A stretch of 64,000 nucleotides of DNA. It comes from Acidobacteriota bacterium (GTDB taxonomy: Bacteria > Acidobacteriota > Terriglobia > Acidiferrales > UBA7541). Both the position numbers and the translations under genes were made by a program. The stretch lies in contig JABCZR010000007.1 in NCBI GenBank assembly GCA_013289585.1, forward strand, positions 62,001 through 126,000, given 5' to 3'. This document shows, in pieces, positions 19,198-27,366 of the stretch (position 1 is its first letter; every line of letters starts with the position of its first letter). The notes beneath the pieces are model-generated. The model ran no database searches. It saw nothing but the letters and a program-made list of their open reading frames with translations, and was not told where the DNA came from.

Positions 19198-19872
19198 ATG
19201 CCGAAAACGCCCGCGCGCAAAATGCTCGTCGCCTGTTTCCTCGCCTCCTTTTTTCTTCTTGCCGCCGCGCGCCCGCAAACTTCCGCATGGAGACCGCTGT
19301 TCAACGGCAAGGATCTCACCGGCTGGAAGCACGTTGGTCCCGGCAATATGACCGTGGAAGACGGCCTCATTCGAACGCATGGCGGCATGGGACTTCTCTA
19401 CTGGACTGGCGGAAAACTCGGCGATTGCCGCATCCGTGTGGTCTACAAGATGCGCGACCATAACGATAATTCCGGCGTCTTCATTCGAATCCCTCTCGAG
19501 CCGCGCGAGGAGTGGATGCCCGTCCACTACGGCTACGAAGTGCAAATCGACAATCAGCCCGAAGATTCCAAGGAAGACGAGTATCATGTCACCGGCACGC
19601 TGTATTCCCTGACAAAACCCAAAGCACGCCCCGGAAAACCCGGACCGGAGTGGAATACCATGCTCATCACTCTGGACGGACCGCGCACCATCGTTGTGCT
19701 CAACGACGTTACCGTCACCGATTACACCGAAGGTCAGCCCGTTCCCGAGCGCAAATTCGATTTCGAGCCGCAGCGCGGCACGCGCCCGAATGAAGGCTAC
19801 ATCGGCCTGCAGAATCACCCTGACAACGACATCGTTTTCTTTAAAGAGGTCAGCGTTCAGCCGTTAAAGTAG
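19198..19872 (+). CDS. DUF1080 protein (3-keto-disaccharide hydrolase family)
   Basis: A 224-residue secreted protein with a Sec-type signal peptide (KMLVACFLASFFLLAAARPQ) and one DUF1080 jelly-roll domain. Family hallmarks are WRPLFNGKDLTGWKHVG at the start of the domain, NDNSGVFIRIP in the middle, GYEVQIDNQ, and GYIGLQNHPDNDIVFFKEV at the end. Characterised family members act on 3-keto-glycosides made by GMC or NAD-linked sugar 3-dehydrogenases, cleaving or hydrating the oxidised glycoside. AGGAG about 9 bases before ATG 19198 supports the start. Its place beside Tat-exported isomerases, a Gfo/Idh/MocA protein and GMC oxidoreductases is the main contextual support for a keto-sugar pathway. 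Confidence 0.88.
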   Translation: MPKTPARKMLVACFLASFFLLAAARPQTSAWRPLFNGKDLTGWKHVGPGNMTVEDGLIRTHGGMGLLYWTGGKLGDCRIRVVYKMRDHNDNSGVFIRIPLEPREEWMPVHYGYEVQIDNQPEDSKEDEYHVTGTLYSLTKPKARPGKPGPEWNTMLITLDGPRTIVVLNDVTVTDYTEGQPVPERKFDFEPQRGTRPNEGYIGLQNHPDNDIVFFKEVSVQPLK

Positions 19873-20039
19873 TTTTATTTGTATTTTTATTTCTAAATTT
19901 CCAGTTTCTCGTCTCCTGGCCTTTGGTTTATGGTTCCCGGTTTTGGTTTGCAAGTTTTGGCTCGATGGCGTCAATGCTGATTTTTGTTCTCCGATCTCTG
20001 ATCACTGATCTCTGATCTAAATTTCTTCAGGAGCGCACG
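19873..20039 (+). other. T-rich intergenic leader before the Gfo/Idh/MocA gene
   Basis: 167 bases without a gene. The first half is T-rich low-complexity sequence with repeated GGTTT-like words. The second half holds the 7-base tandem repeat described separately and an AGGAG before the next gene. Confidence 0.5.
19993..20018 (+). repeat. 7-base tandem repeat upstream of Gfo/Idh/MocA gene
   Basis: GATCTCT, GATCACT, GATCTCT and GATCT follow each other with a 7-base period, ending 21 bases before ATG 20040. The same 26 bases with one change occur at 24044-24069 in the same orientation relative to the GMC gene. Confidence 0.75.
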
Positions 20040-21389
20040 ATGAAAAAAGATCTTTCCCGCCGCCAATTCCTTCACCGCACGGCCGGTGCGGCCGGCGCGC
20101 TCGCGGCAGCGCCAACGATTTTTCTCCAGCCGGAGTATATTTCGCTGCCGCTGCAGAATGTAGCACCAAGCGATCGCCTGCGCTTCGGAATCATCGGAAT
20201 CGGCATGCAAGGTTCCGGCTTGCTCACCAATGCCATCCAATTGCCGGGCGTTGAATGCGTCGCGGCTTGCGATCTCTACGACGGCCGGCACTTGCTCGCC
20301 GTGGAAATTGTCGGCAAGAAAATTCCTACTACGCGCCGCTACCAGGATCTCCTCGACAATAAAGAAATCGATTGCATCATCGCCGCCGTTCCCGATCATT
20401 GGCACAAGCAAGTGGTCGTGGACGCCGTGAGCGCTGGAAAAGACATCTATTGCGAAAAGCCGATGTCGCATTCCGCCGCGGATGGCGTGGCCATGGTCGC
20501 CGCGGCGAAAAAGACGGGCCGCATCGTGCAAATCGGTTCCCAGCGCGTCAGCTCCGTCGTGTGCACCAAAGCGAAAGAACTTCTTGCTTCCGGAATCATT
20601 GGCACCCTCACGCTGGTCGAAGGATCGCTGGGACGCAACGATCCGACTGGTGCGTGGGAATACCCGCCGCCGCCCGATCTCTCGCCCGCAAATCTCGACT
20701 GGGTCACGTGGCAAGGCACGGTTCCCCAGGTGCCGTTTAATCCCAACATTTTTGCGCGTTGGCGCTGCTGGAAGGAATACGGAACCGGGCTCGCCGGCGA
20801 TCTGCTCGTTCACCTCGTCAGCGGCATGAACTACATGCTCGGATGGAACACCCCGCCAAAAAAGGCGATGGCTCTGGGCGCCATTATTCGATTCCCGGAC
20901 GGCCGCAACATGCCGGACGTGCATGCCACGCTCTTCGATTACGGCGGCCCGCCGGTTTATCTGCGGCTGAATCTCGGGTGCGATACGCCGGAGATTTACC
21001 GCTTCCAAGGCTCTAAGGGAATCCTGGAAGTCACGGAGTACGCCATTTCGTACTTTCCGCAATCCGGCCAGGATGAATCGCCCAGCTACTACACCGTCAG
21101 CTATCCCAAGGCCATGCGCGAAGCGTATGCCGCGCAATGGCACCAGGAGCATGATCCCAAGCCCGGCAAGGAGCCTGTTGCGCAGGGCTGCGTCTATCGC
21201 AGCATCTCCTGGGACGAGGAAAAACCGCATCTCTGGAAATTCTTCCAGGGTGTGAAAAACCACCAGCCAGTCACCGAGGATGCCGTTTTCGGCCACAACG
21301 CCGCGCTCGCCTGCCACATGGCCAACGAGTCCTATTTCCGCAACTCCGCCGTTACCTGGGACGCGGCCACCAATCAAATCAAATCCTGA
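20040..21389 (+). CDS. Tat-exported Gfo/Idh/MocA family oxidoreductase
   Basis: A 449-residue protein with a twin-arginine signal (SRRQFLHRTAGAAGALAAAP). The Rossmann NAD(P)-binding motif is LRFGIIGIGMQGSG near residue 50. The family EKP motif is in DIYCEKPMSHSAADG near 140. The C-terminal alpha/beta substrate domain includes KEYGTGLAGDLLVHLVSGMNYMLGW. These enzymes oxidise or reduce sugars and some Tat-exported members keep a tightly bound nicotinamide and act as redox-neutral glycosidases or epimerases. AGGAG lies 8 bases before ATG 20040. A periplasmic location with no free NAD(P) makes a bound cofactor likely, which is inference. Confidence 0.9.
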   Translation: MKKDLSRRQFLHRTAGAAGALAAAPTIFLQPEYISLPLQNVAPSDRLRFGIIGIGMQGSGLLTNAIQLPGVECVAACDLYDGRHLLAVEIVGKKIPTTRRYQDLLDNKEIDCIIAAVPDHWHKQVVVDAVSAGKDIYCEKPMSHSAADGVAMVAAAKKTGRIVQIGSQRVSSVVCTKAKELLASGIIGTLTLVEGSLGRNDPTGAWEYPPPPDLSPANLDWVTWQGTVPQVPFNPNIFARWRCWKEYGTGLAGDLLVHLVSGMNYMLGWNTPPKKAMALGAIIRFPDGRNMPDVHATLFDYGGPPVYLRLNLGCDTPEIYRFQGSKGILEVTEYAISYFPQSGQDESPSYYTVSYPKAMREAYAAQWHQEHDPKPGKEPVAQGCVYRSISWDEEKPHLWKFFQGVKNHQPVTEDAVFGHNAALACHMANESYFRNSAVTWDAATNQIKS

Positions 21390-21439
21390 GCAGGTCTGCA
21401 GCTCAGCCAGCGGGAGGAGCGGATGGGAAAGGAAAAAGC

Positions 21440-21467
21440 AGATCCCTCACTCTGTTCGGGATGACAG
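21440..21467 (+). repeat. REP-like palindromic repeat (CCCTCACTCTGTTCGGG core)
   Basis: The stretch GATCCCTCACTCTGTTCGGG followed by ATGACA has CCC/GGG ends and resembles small interspersed palindromes seen between genes in Acidobacteria; this resemblance is from memory. It sits in the gap between convergent genes. Confidence 0.35.
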
Positions 21468-21493
21468 AATGTCGGACTAAGGTGAGCGCGAGC

Positions 21494-21515
21494 GGCCCGC
21501 CTGGGAAGGCGGGCC
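21494..21515 (+). repeat. Perfect 9-base hairpin between convergent genes
   Basis: GGCCCGCCT at 21494-21502 pairs with AGGCGGGCC at 21507-21515 around GGGA. No T-run follows on either strand. It is followed by CTACAAGGA, like the hairpin at 22202-22222, so it looks like a repeat family that may also stop transcription from both sides. Confidence 0.55.
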
Positions 21516-21529
21516 CTACAAGGACACAA

Positions 21530-22129
21530 TCAAGATTCCGGGACGGGTGGGCAGCCGGGGAATTCGCGGAGGGAGGTGTTGCCGATGTAGCCGAGGTCGG
21601 CGATGCCGATCTTGCTGGTGTAGAAGCCGTCGCAGGTCATGCGGCGGAGGAAGGCGAAGAAGGCGACTCCCTGGCTTAGGGCGGGATCCTGCTTGGCATT
21701 TTCGCGGTAGGCGATGAGATCGAGCACGATGTTTTTTTGCTCGGGGGTGCATTCCAGGAAGATTTTGCCGTAGCGGTCGGTGCAGAGGCCGTCGAGCCAG
21801 AAGAGGCCACCACCAAGCTGCAATTGATACTCTTCATTTTCGCTGGTGAGCAAGTCGATGAATTCGGGGGCGCCGGCTTCTACTGCGCCGCCGGATTTTT
21901 CGTCTTTGGGGATGATGGCGTCGCACAGGGCGATTAATGTGGCGTATTGCGGGGCGGGAAAATATTTCGGGGTGTAGGCGCCGCCGGCAGCGGCGGATTT
22001 TTCTTTGTGCACCATCTGGTGGACGTATTCGGCGGCTTCGGCGGGAATTACCTGGAGGACGGAACCACCGGCGGCGGTGACGGCGAGAGTGCGGAGGATG
22101 TCGCGGCGGGAGATACCTTCATTAGTCAT
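21530..22129 (-). CDS. Gluconate 2-dehydrogenase subunit 3 family protein (Tat), GMC partner
   Basis: A 199-residue protein with a twin-arginine signal (SRRDILRTLAVTAAGG). It is the small, Tat-tagged subunit type that escorts FAD-dependent GMC dehydrogenases across the membrane; the family core FPAPQYATLIALCDAIIPKDE near residue 58 and the C-terminal DGFYTSKIGIADLGY are typical. GAGGG lies 5 bases before ATG 22127-22129. It follows the first GMC gene on the same strand after a 177-base gap holding hairpin repeats. The pair is likely a membrane- or periplasm-located sugar dehydrogenase such as glucoside 3-dehydrogenase, which is inference from family. Confidence 0.85.
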   Translation of the reverse strand: MTNEGISRRDILRTLAVTAAGGSVLQVIPAEAAEYVHQMVHKEKSAAAGGAYTPKYFPAPQYATLIALCDAIIPKDEKSGGAVEAGAPEFIDLLTSENEEYQLQLGGGLFWLDGLCTDRYGKIFLECTPEQKNIVLDLIAYRENAKQDPALSQGVAFFAFLRRMTCDGFYTSKIGIADLGYIGNTSLREFPGCPPVPES

Positions 22130-22201
22130 TATATCCCTCGCAAATGAGAATAAAAAGATTGAACACAGAGTTCACAGAGGATACGGAGAGCGCGGAGAGG
22201 A

Positions 22202-22222
22202 GGGCGCAGCGGTGCTGCGCCC
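22202..22222 (+). repeat. Perfect 9-base hairpin repeat in the GMC operon gap
   Basis: GGGCGCAGC at 22202-22210 and GCTGCGCCC at 22214-22222 form a stem with a 3-base loop, followed by CTACAAAGGATGACA. A second inverted repeat, ATCCCGA (22240-22246) with TCGGGAT (22252-22258), comes next. The trailing CTACAA word matches that after the hairpin at 21494. Confidence 0.55.
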
Positions 22223-22306
22223 CTACAAAGGATGACAACATCCCGAGCGGGTCGGGATAAATGCTGCCGCTGCTGCAGATACGGGGAGAGGTGCATCGCG
22301 CGGACA

Positions 22307-24010
22307 TTAGACGTTGCCTTTCTGGGCTTCGGCTAGCAGGTATTCGGAGGCGCGCCAGGAGAGGGCCATGATGGTCAGGGTGGGGTTTTTGTCGGGATTG
22401 GTGACCAGCGGGGCGCCGTCGGTGACGAAGAGATTTTTCACGTCGTGGGCCTGGCAGTAGCCGTTAAGGACGGAGGTCTTGGGGTCGGCACCCATGCGGG
22501 CGGTGCCGACTTCGTGAATGATTTTTCCGCCTTCCTGGATGCCGAAGGGATACTGGCCGTCGATGGCAGTTTTGGTTTTGTATTCGCCGCCCATGGCTTC
22601 GACGATGGCGCGAAACGTCTCCTGCATGTCTTTTGCCTGGCGCAATTCGTATTCCGACCATTTGAAATGAAAGCGCAGCGCGGGGATGCCCCACTGGTCG
22701 ACGACGTCGGGATCGAGTTCGCAGTAGGTGTCGGGGTTGGGAATCATTTCGCCGCGGCCGGCGAAACCGATGCTCGTTCCGTAGGTTTCGCGGGCGCGTT
22801 GTTTCAGTTTTGCGCCGTAGCCTTCTTCGTTATTGCAGAGACCGTCGAACATGCCGACGCCGGGCATGTGGAAGCCGCCGCCGAATTCGATGTGATAGCC
22901 GCGGGGAAAATCATTTTTGCGGTCGAATTTCCACCACGGAATGTACATGTGCATGTCGTTGGCGCCGTCATGATTGTGGTGCGGCATTTTTTCAAGCCGG
23001 GGAATGTGGCCGTAGCCGCTGCTGCCAACGGAATCGGTGAGATAGCGGCCAACTGTGCCGGAGGAGTTGGCGAGGCCGTTGGGAAAGCCGGAAGACTTGG
23101 AATTCAGCAGCAGGCGCGCAGATTCGCAAGCGCTGGCGGCGACGACAATGGCGCGCGCGTGGATGCGTTTTTCGGTGCGCGTAGCCTTGTCAATGTAGGA
23201 GACGGCTTCGGCTTTGCCTTCCTTGTTGACGATGATTTCGCGGGCCATGGCGCCGGTAATGAGCGTGAGCTTCCCTGTTTTCATAGCGGGAGGAAGCAGG
23301 ACCTGGCTGGAGCTGAAATTGGAGCCGGTGACGCAGCCGCGGCCGCACTGGCCGCAGTAATGGCACGGAAGGCGGCCGTTCAAAGAGCGGGTCAGAATGG
23401 CCATGCGCGAAGGGATACAGATGATGTTGAGCTTGTCGCAGGCTTTTTTTACGAGGAGTTCAGTGCATCGCGGCTTGGGAGGAGGGAGAAAAACGCCGTC
23501 GGGCGCGCTGGAGACGTTCTCTTTGGTGCCGAAGACGCCGATGTAACCTTCGACTTTGTCGTAGTAGGGGGCGAGATCTTCATAGGTGATGGGCCAATCG
23601 TCGCCGAGGCCATCGCGCGTGGCGGATTTGAAGTCGATGGGAGAAAAACGTAAGGCGATGCGGCCCCAGTGATTGGTGCGGCCACCGACGATGCGTGAAC
23701 GAAACCACTGGAAATTGGCGCCAGGGGCGGAGGTGTACGGTTCGCCTTCGATCGTCCAAGCCCCGTTGGGGGCCAGGAATTCGCCGAAATTCTCGCGAGC
23801 TTTTCCACCGACGCCGGCTCCGCGATGCGGCAGTTCGTAGGGCCACATCAGCATTTTGAAATCTTTTTCAGGATTGACGTTGGGACCGGCTTCGAGCAAG
23901 GCGCAATTCAGGCCGCCTTCGGTGAGGACTTTCGCGGCCATGCCGCCGCCTGCGCCGGAGCCGATGATGACGACGTCGTACGGTTTGGGAGAACGAATCA
24001 CCTGAGCCAT
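22307..24010 (-). CDS. GMC family FAD-dependent sugar oxidoreductase (catalytic subunit 1)
   Basis: A 567-residue GMC oxidoreductase. The FAD-binding Rossmann motif is YDVVIIGSGAGGGMAAKVL at residues 11-29. A Cys-rich segment, CHYCGQCGRGC near residue 216, matches the place where FAD-dependent glucose and glucoside dehydrogenases hold an iron-sulfur cluster. The C-terminal HEVGTARMGADPKTSVLN and ALVTNPDKNPTLTIMALSWRASEYL close the FAD site, with His/Asn catalytic residues expected there. No signal peptide, so export must ride on the Tat-tagged small subunit encoded downstream. It probably oxidises a sugar hydroxyl, perhaps C3 of a glycoside, passing electrons to a quinone or cytochrome. AGGGAG lies 11 bases upstream. 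It shares the architecture of the GMC gene upstream of it. Confidence 0.9.
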   Translation of the reverse strand: MAQVIRSPKPYDVVIIGSGAGGGMAAKVLTEGGLNCALLEAGPNVNPEKDFKMLMWPYELPHRGAGVGGKARENFGEFLAPNGAWTIEGEPYTSAPGANFQWFRSRIVGGRTNHWGRIALRFSPIDFKSATRDGLGDDWPITYEDLAPYYDKVEGYIGVFGTKENVSSAPDGVFLPPPKPRCTELLVKKACDKLNIICIPSRMAILTRSLNGRLPCHYCGQCGRGCVTGSNFSSSQVLLPPAMKTGKLTLITGAMAREIIVNKEGKAEAVSYIDKATRTEKRIHARAIVVAASACESARLLLNSKSSGFPNGLANSSGTVGRYLTDSVGSSGYGHIPRLEKMPHHNHDGANDMHMYIPWWKFDRKNDFPRGYHIEFGGGFHMPGVGMFDGLCNNEEGYGAKLKQRARETYGTSIGFAGRGEMIPNPDTYCELDPDVVDQWGIPALRFHFKWSEYELRQAKDMQETFRAIVEAMGGEYKTKTAIDGQYPFGIQEGGKIIHEVGTARMGADPKTSVLNGYCQAHDVKNLFVTDGAPLVTNPDKNPTLTIMALSWRASEYLLAEAQKGNV

Positions 24011-24043
24011 GGCAACTGTTTCTCCCTGTAATGCCGGCGCCGG

Positions 24044-24069
24044 AGATCAGAGATCAGTGACCAGAGATC
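24044..24069 (-). repeat. 7-base tandem repeat upstream of the GMC gene
   Basis: On the minus strand this reads GATCTCT, GGTCACT, GATCTCT, GATCT, identical in 25 of 26 bases to 19993-20018. It ends 33 bases before the GMC start codon, in the same orientation relative to the gene. Confidence 0.75.
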
Positions 24070-24127
24070 AGTAAAGAAAGATGTTGGCACTGATCTTGCT
24101 GCTGTTTCGGCGCACACGATTCCGGCG

Positions 24128-25813
24128 CTAGAGTTCATTTTTCTTCATCGAGGCAACGGCGAAGTCGCAGGCGCGAGCGGTGAGCGCCATGTAAGTGAGA
24201 GAGGGATTCACGCACGAAGAGGAAACCATGGCAGCGCCATCGGTCATAAAAAGATTTTTGGCGTCGTGGGCCTGATTGTTGGCGTTGAGCACGGAAGTTT
24301 TGGGATCGCGGCCCATGCGCGCGGTGCCCATCTCGTGGATGGCCAGGCCGGGCGGAGTGATTTTCTGCCAGACGTGGATATCCGTGGCGCCGCCGGCAGC
24401 GAGAATTTCCGCAGCCTGGATGGCGATGTCCTTGGACATGGCGTGTTCGTTCTCGCTCCAGTCGCAGTGAATTTTGAGCGTGGGAATGCCCCAGGCGTCG
24501 AGTTTTTCCTTGTCCACTTCGACGTAATTGTTGTGGTTGGGGAGGCACTCGCCAAAACCTCCCATGCCGAGGTGCCAGGGGCCGGGCACTTTGAGCTGAT
24601 TTTTGAAATCTACGCCGAGGCCAGACATGTCCTTGCCGCGGGCCCAGCCGGCGCGGCCGCCGCCGCCCTGATAGCCGTAGCCGCGAAGAAAATCTTTCTG
24701 TTTCGAATTGACGTTTCGAAAGCGCGGGATGTAAATGCCATTGGGGCGATTGCCGAAAGGCATTTTGTCTTCGTGGCCGGGCATTTTGCCGCTGGCGCCG
24801 GAGCCCATGTGGTGGTCCATGAGATTGTGGCCAAGTTCGCCGCTGCTGTTGGCGAGGCCATTTGGAAATTCGGGCGTGGAGGAATTGAGGAGAATGCGCG
24901 TGGATTCAAGCGTGGAGCCGCAAACGAAAAAGATACGCGCTTTGAACTCGAGAGCATTCTTTGTCTGCGCGTCAATCACGCGAACAGCGCTAACGCGGCG
25001 CGAATTCGAATCATAGATGAGGCTGTGAACCACGCTGTAAGGCCGCATCGTGAGCTTGCCGGTTTTTTGCGCGGCGGGGAGAGTCGAACTCAAACTGCTG
25101 AAATAAGAGCCGGTGATGCAGCCACGATGACAGAAGCCGCAGTAGTGGCAGGCGGCGCGGCCCTTGTGGACGCGGGTAAGAACGGCAGCCCGGCCAATGG
25201 TCACGATGCGGTCGTTGAAATTTTTGGCGACGGCGGCGCGGAGGTCCTGTTCGACGCAAGTGAATTCCATCGGTGGAAGGAATTTTCCATCGGGGAGCTG
25301 CGGCAGACCTTCGGCCTGGCCGCTGATTCCGGCGAACTCCTCGACGTAGTCGTACCATGGGGCGAGATCCGCGTAACGGATTGGCCAGTCGACGGCTATT
25401 CCGTCTTTCAAATTGGCTTCGAAATCGAGATCGCTCCAGCGATAGCTCTGGCGGCCCCAGGTGATGGATTTGCCGCCGACCTGGCGTCCGCGAATCCAGG
25501 AGAAATGTTTGCCGGGAGCGGAAGAGTAGGGATTTTCCTGGTCATTGACGAAAAACTGATGGGAGTATTCATCGCAGGCGTAGTAGACCTCGCGCTGGAT
25601 GGGCTGGACGCGCTCGCGCTCGAAGCGATTGTCCCAGCCGCGGTGCTTGAGTTCCCAGACGGGGACGTGCTCGACGTAGTCGCGCTCCGGGACGATGGAA
25701 CGGCCCGCCTCAAGAACCAAAGTGTTGAGGCCTTTTTCGGTGAGTTCTTTCGCCGCCCAGCCCCCGGTAATGCCCGAACCGATGACGATTGCGTCGTACG
25801 TAGTAGTGGCCAT
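24128..25813 (-). CDS. GMC family FAD-dependent sugar oxidoreductase (catalytic subunit 2)
   Basis: A 561-residue paralogue of the GMC gene downstream. FAD motif YDAIVIGSGITGGWAAKEL at residues 6-24; iron-sulfur-type segment CHYCGFCHRGC near residue 220; C-terminal HEMGTARMGRDPKTSVLN and VNPSLTYMALTARACDF. No signal peptide. It starts 15 bases after the stop of the Tat-tagged small subunit gene, with GGAG 5 bases before ATG 25811-25813, so the two are translated together and probably form one complex. Having two different GMC/small-subunit pairs in one operon suggests two substrates or a sequential or heteromeric use. The specificity cannot be read from sequence. Confidence 0.9.
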   Translation of the reverse strand: MATTTYDAIVIGSGITGGWAAKELTEKGLNTLVLEAGRSIVPERDYVEHVPVWELKHRGWDNRFERERVQPIQREVYYACDEYSHQFFVNDQENPYSSAPGKHFSWIRGRQVGGKSITWGRQSYRWSDLDFEANLKDGIAVDWPIRYADLAPWYDYVEEFAGISGQAEGLPQLPDGKFLPPMEFTCVEQDLRAAVAKNFNDRIVTIGRAAVLTRVHKGRAACHYCGFCHRGCITGSYFSSLSSTLPAAQKTGKLTMRPYSVVHSLIYDSNSRRVSAVRVIDAQTKNALEFKARIFFVCGSTLESTRILLNSSTPEFPNGLANSSGELGHNLMDHHMGSGASGKMPGHEDKMPFGNRPNGIYIPRFRNVNSKQKDFLRGYGYQGGGGRAGWARGKDMSGLGVDFKNQLKVPGPWHLGMGGFGECLPNHNNYVEVDKEKLDAWGIPTLKIHCDWSENEHAMSKDIAIQAAEILAAGGATDIHVWQKITPPGLAIHEMGTARMGRDPKTSVLNANNQAHDAKNLFMTDGAAMVSSSCVNPSLTYMALTARACDFAVASMKKNEL

Positions 25814-25828
25814 TTTTTCTCCGTCTGA

Positions 25829-26431
25829 TCAGCCGTTGCCGAGACCGGGGCCGCGCGGCACGCAGCCGTGCTGTGCTCCGGGAATAATTTCAAGTTTAAG
25901 CTCCTGTGTAAAACCGATTTCAGAAGTGTAATAACCATGGAGCGTGATGCCTTTGAAGATGGTAAAAAAATTACCCTGGAGCTGCTGGTCGCGGCCACCC
26001 GGCTCGTAATCGGCAGGGCGAGGGGGGAGGCCGATCGATGCGAACGCGGCGGCTTCATCCATGGCGCGAAGCAAGACGAGTTGCTGGTCGGGAGAGGCAG
26101 CGACGAAATCTTTCCCGAAGAGCTCGCTGCTTTTTTTGTCCACGCCGGCGAGACCATCGAGGAAGGACTGGCGCTCTGCATCGGTGGCCCATTCGGTGAG
26201 GATGACGTCGATGAATTCGTTGACGAGCGCGCCCTTGGCGCCGGGCGTGTCGGTGGCGGGAATAATTTGATCGGTCATGGCGACAACAGTGGCGTTCTGG
26301 TGCGGGTTGAGCGTTCGAAGGGCGTAGCCTTCGGCAGGATGCGCGGTTCGAAAGAAAGCGAAGAGATCGGGAGTGAGAGCGGGTAATGCAGCTCCCGCGG
26401 AAAGAATTCGTAACATGTCACGCCGTTGCAT
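25829..26431 (-). CDS. Gluconate 2-dehydrogenase subunit 3 family protein (Tat), second GMC partner
   Basis: About 200 residues from ATG 26429-26431, chosen for GGAGG 4 bases upstream and because the protein then begins with a Tat signal (QRRDMLRILSAGAALPAL). The core LNPHQNATVVAMTDQIIPATDTPGAKG and the C-terminal FFTIFKGITLHGYYTSEIGF are family hallmarks. It overlaps the end of the isomerase gene by 14 bases and is followed by the GMC gene after 15 bases, indicating coupled translation. It should act as the export escort and structural partner of that flavoprotein. Confidence 0.85.
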   Translation of the reverse strand: MQRRDMLRILSAGAALPALTPDLFAFFRTAHPAEGYALRTLNPHQNATVVAMTDQIIPATDTPGAKGALVNEFIDVILTEWATDAERQSFLDGLAGVDKKSSELFGKDFVAASPDQQLVLLRAMDEAAAFASIGLPPRPADYEPGGRDQQLQGNFFTIFKGITLHGYYTSEIGFTQELKLEIIPGAQHGCVPRGPGLGNG

Positions 26432-27365
26432 AGAACCTCCGTGAGTGGATCGCGTTGGAAGATTGTTTTTTCTCTGAGCGGCCAAACTTCAGGGCCATTT
26501 CTCGGGCGGCGCGGAGAGAGGCTACGGTCTCGCCTTTAGGTTCAAATTCCATGGCGACGTAGCGGTTGTAGCCAAGTTCGCCGAGGGTTCGAAAGATATT
26601 GGCGAAATTGATTTCGCCGGTGCCGGGTTCGTGGCGGCCGGGAACATCGGCGACGTGAACGAGGCCGACGAGATCGAGATTCTTTTGGAGCTTGGCGATA
26701 AGATTGCCGGCGGCGATTTGTTCATGGAAGAAATCGTAGAGAAATTTGACGTGGGGATTGGCGACGGAGCGGACGATTTCGAAGCCTTCGGCGGAAAGAG
26801 TGAGAAAATATTTGGGGTTCTCCTCGGGGTCGATGTTTTCGATGAGGAGTTCGATGTTATTTTCCGCGGCGATATCTCCGCCGTGCTTGAGAGTCTCGAC
26901 GCAATTGGCGTGCATTTCTGCGCGCGAAAGGCCGGGGACGGCGTCGCCCGTCTGCATGATGAGGCGGGTGCATTCAAGCTCGCGCATGGTGGGAATAAAT
27001 TCGCGGAGGGACTTGAGGAAGAGTTCGCGGGCAGAAGCGTCCGCGAGGGGCTGCCAAACGCCGGTGGTGCCATCGAAAACGATGCCGAGTTCCAGCTTTT
27101 TCCGGCGGGCGTCGGCAAAATCCTGTTTTTTCCAGTCCTTAAATTCGCCCACCAGCTCGACGGCGTGATAGCCAGCTTCGGATACTTTTTCGAGGCGCTG
27201 TTCGAATGGAAGATTGCGGTAGACAGTCCAGAGCATCACGGAAAGGGAGAAGGGTACATCGCCTGTTTCAGAGGCGGAAGGCATGTCATGCGCCATGGCA
27301 GAAGGGGCGGCGACACCCGCGAATGCCGCAGCCGCACAGGTTCCGACGAATTCCCGTCTTCGCAA
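26418..27365 (-). CDS. Tat-exported hydroxypyruvate-isomerase-like TIM-barrel protein
   Basis: About 315 residues if TTG 27363-27365 is the start: GGGAG lies 6 bases upstream, the start is 1 base past the stop of the previous gene, and the protein begins right at a Tat signal (RRREFVGTCAAAAFAGV). The ATG 30 bases upstream has no ribosome site. The body is a xylose-isomerase-like barrel: LSVMLWTVYRNLPFEQRLEKV, then HAVELVGEF, LLIENIDPEENPKYF and FLYDFFHEQIAAGNL, with VGLVHVADVPGRHEPGTGEINF near the end. This pattern matches the hydroxypyruvate isomerase group of the family. A Tat signal points to the periplasm and a sugar substrate rather than glyoxylate metabolism. Coupled to its neighbours on both sides. 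Confidence 0.85.
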   Translation of the reverse strand: MRRREFVGTCAAAAFAGVAAPSAMAHDMPSASETGDVPFSLSVMLWTVYRNLPFEQRLEKVSEAGYHAVELVGEFKDWKKQDFADARRKKLELGIVFDGTTGVWQPLADASARELFLKSLREFIPTMRELECTRLIMQTGDAVPGLSRAEMHANCVETLKHGGDIAAENNIELLIENIDPEENPKYFLTLSAEGFEIVRSVANPHVKFLYDFFHEQIAAGNLIAKLQKNLDLVGLVHVADVPGRHEPGTGEINFANIFRTLGELGYNRYVAMEFEPKGETVASLRAAREMALKFGRSEKKQSSNAIHSRRFYATA

Positions 27366-27366
27366 A

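Noticed and set aside
22445-23653. Long plus-strand frame opposite the first GMC gene
   Set aside because: Antisense shadow of a high-GC gene; composition is repetitive Ala/Gly/Val, with no ribosome site and no family features.
19990-24070. CRISPR array from repeated GATC words
   Set aside because: Only two short tandem-repeat copies of a 7-base unit, with no spacers and no cas genes in the window.
24266-25828. 520-codon plus-strand frame opposite the second GMC gene
   Set aside because: Lies wholly antisense to a well-supported GMC oxidoreductase and has no motif of its own.
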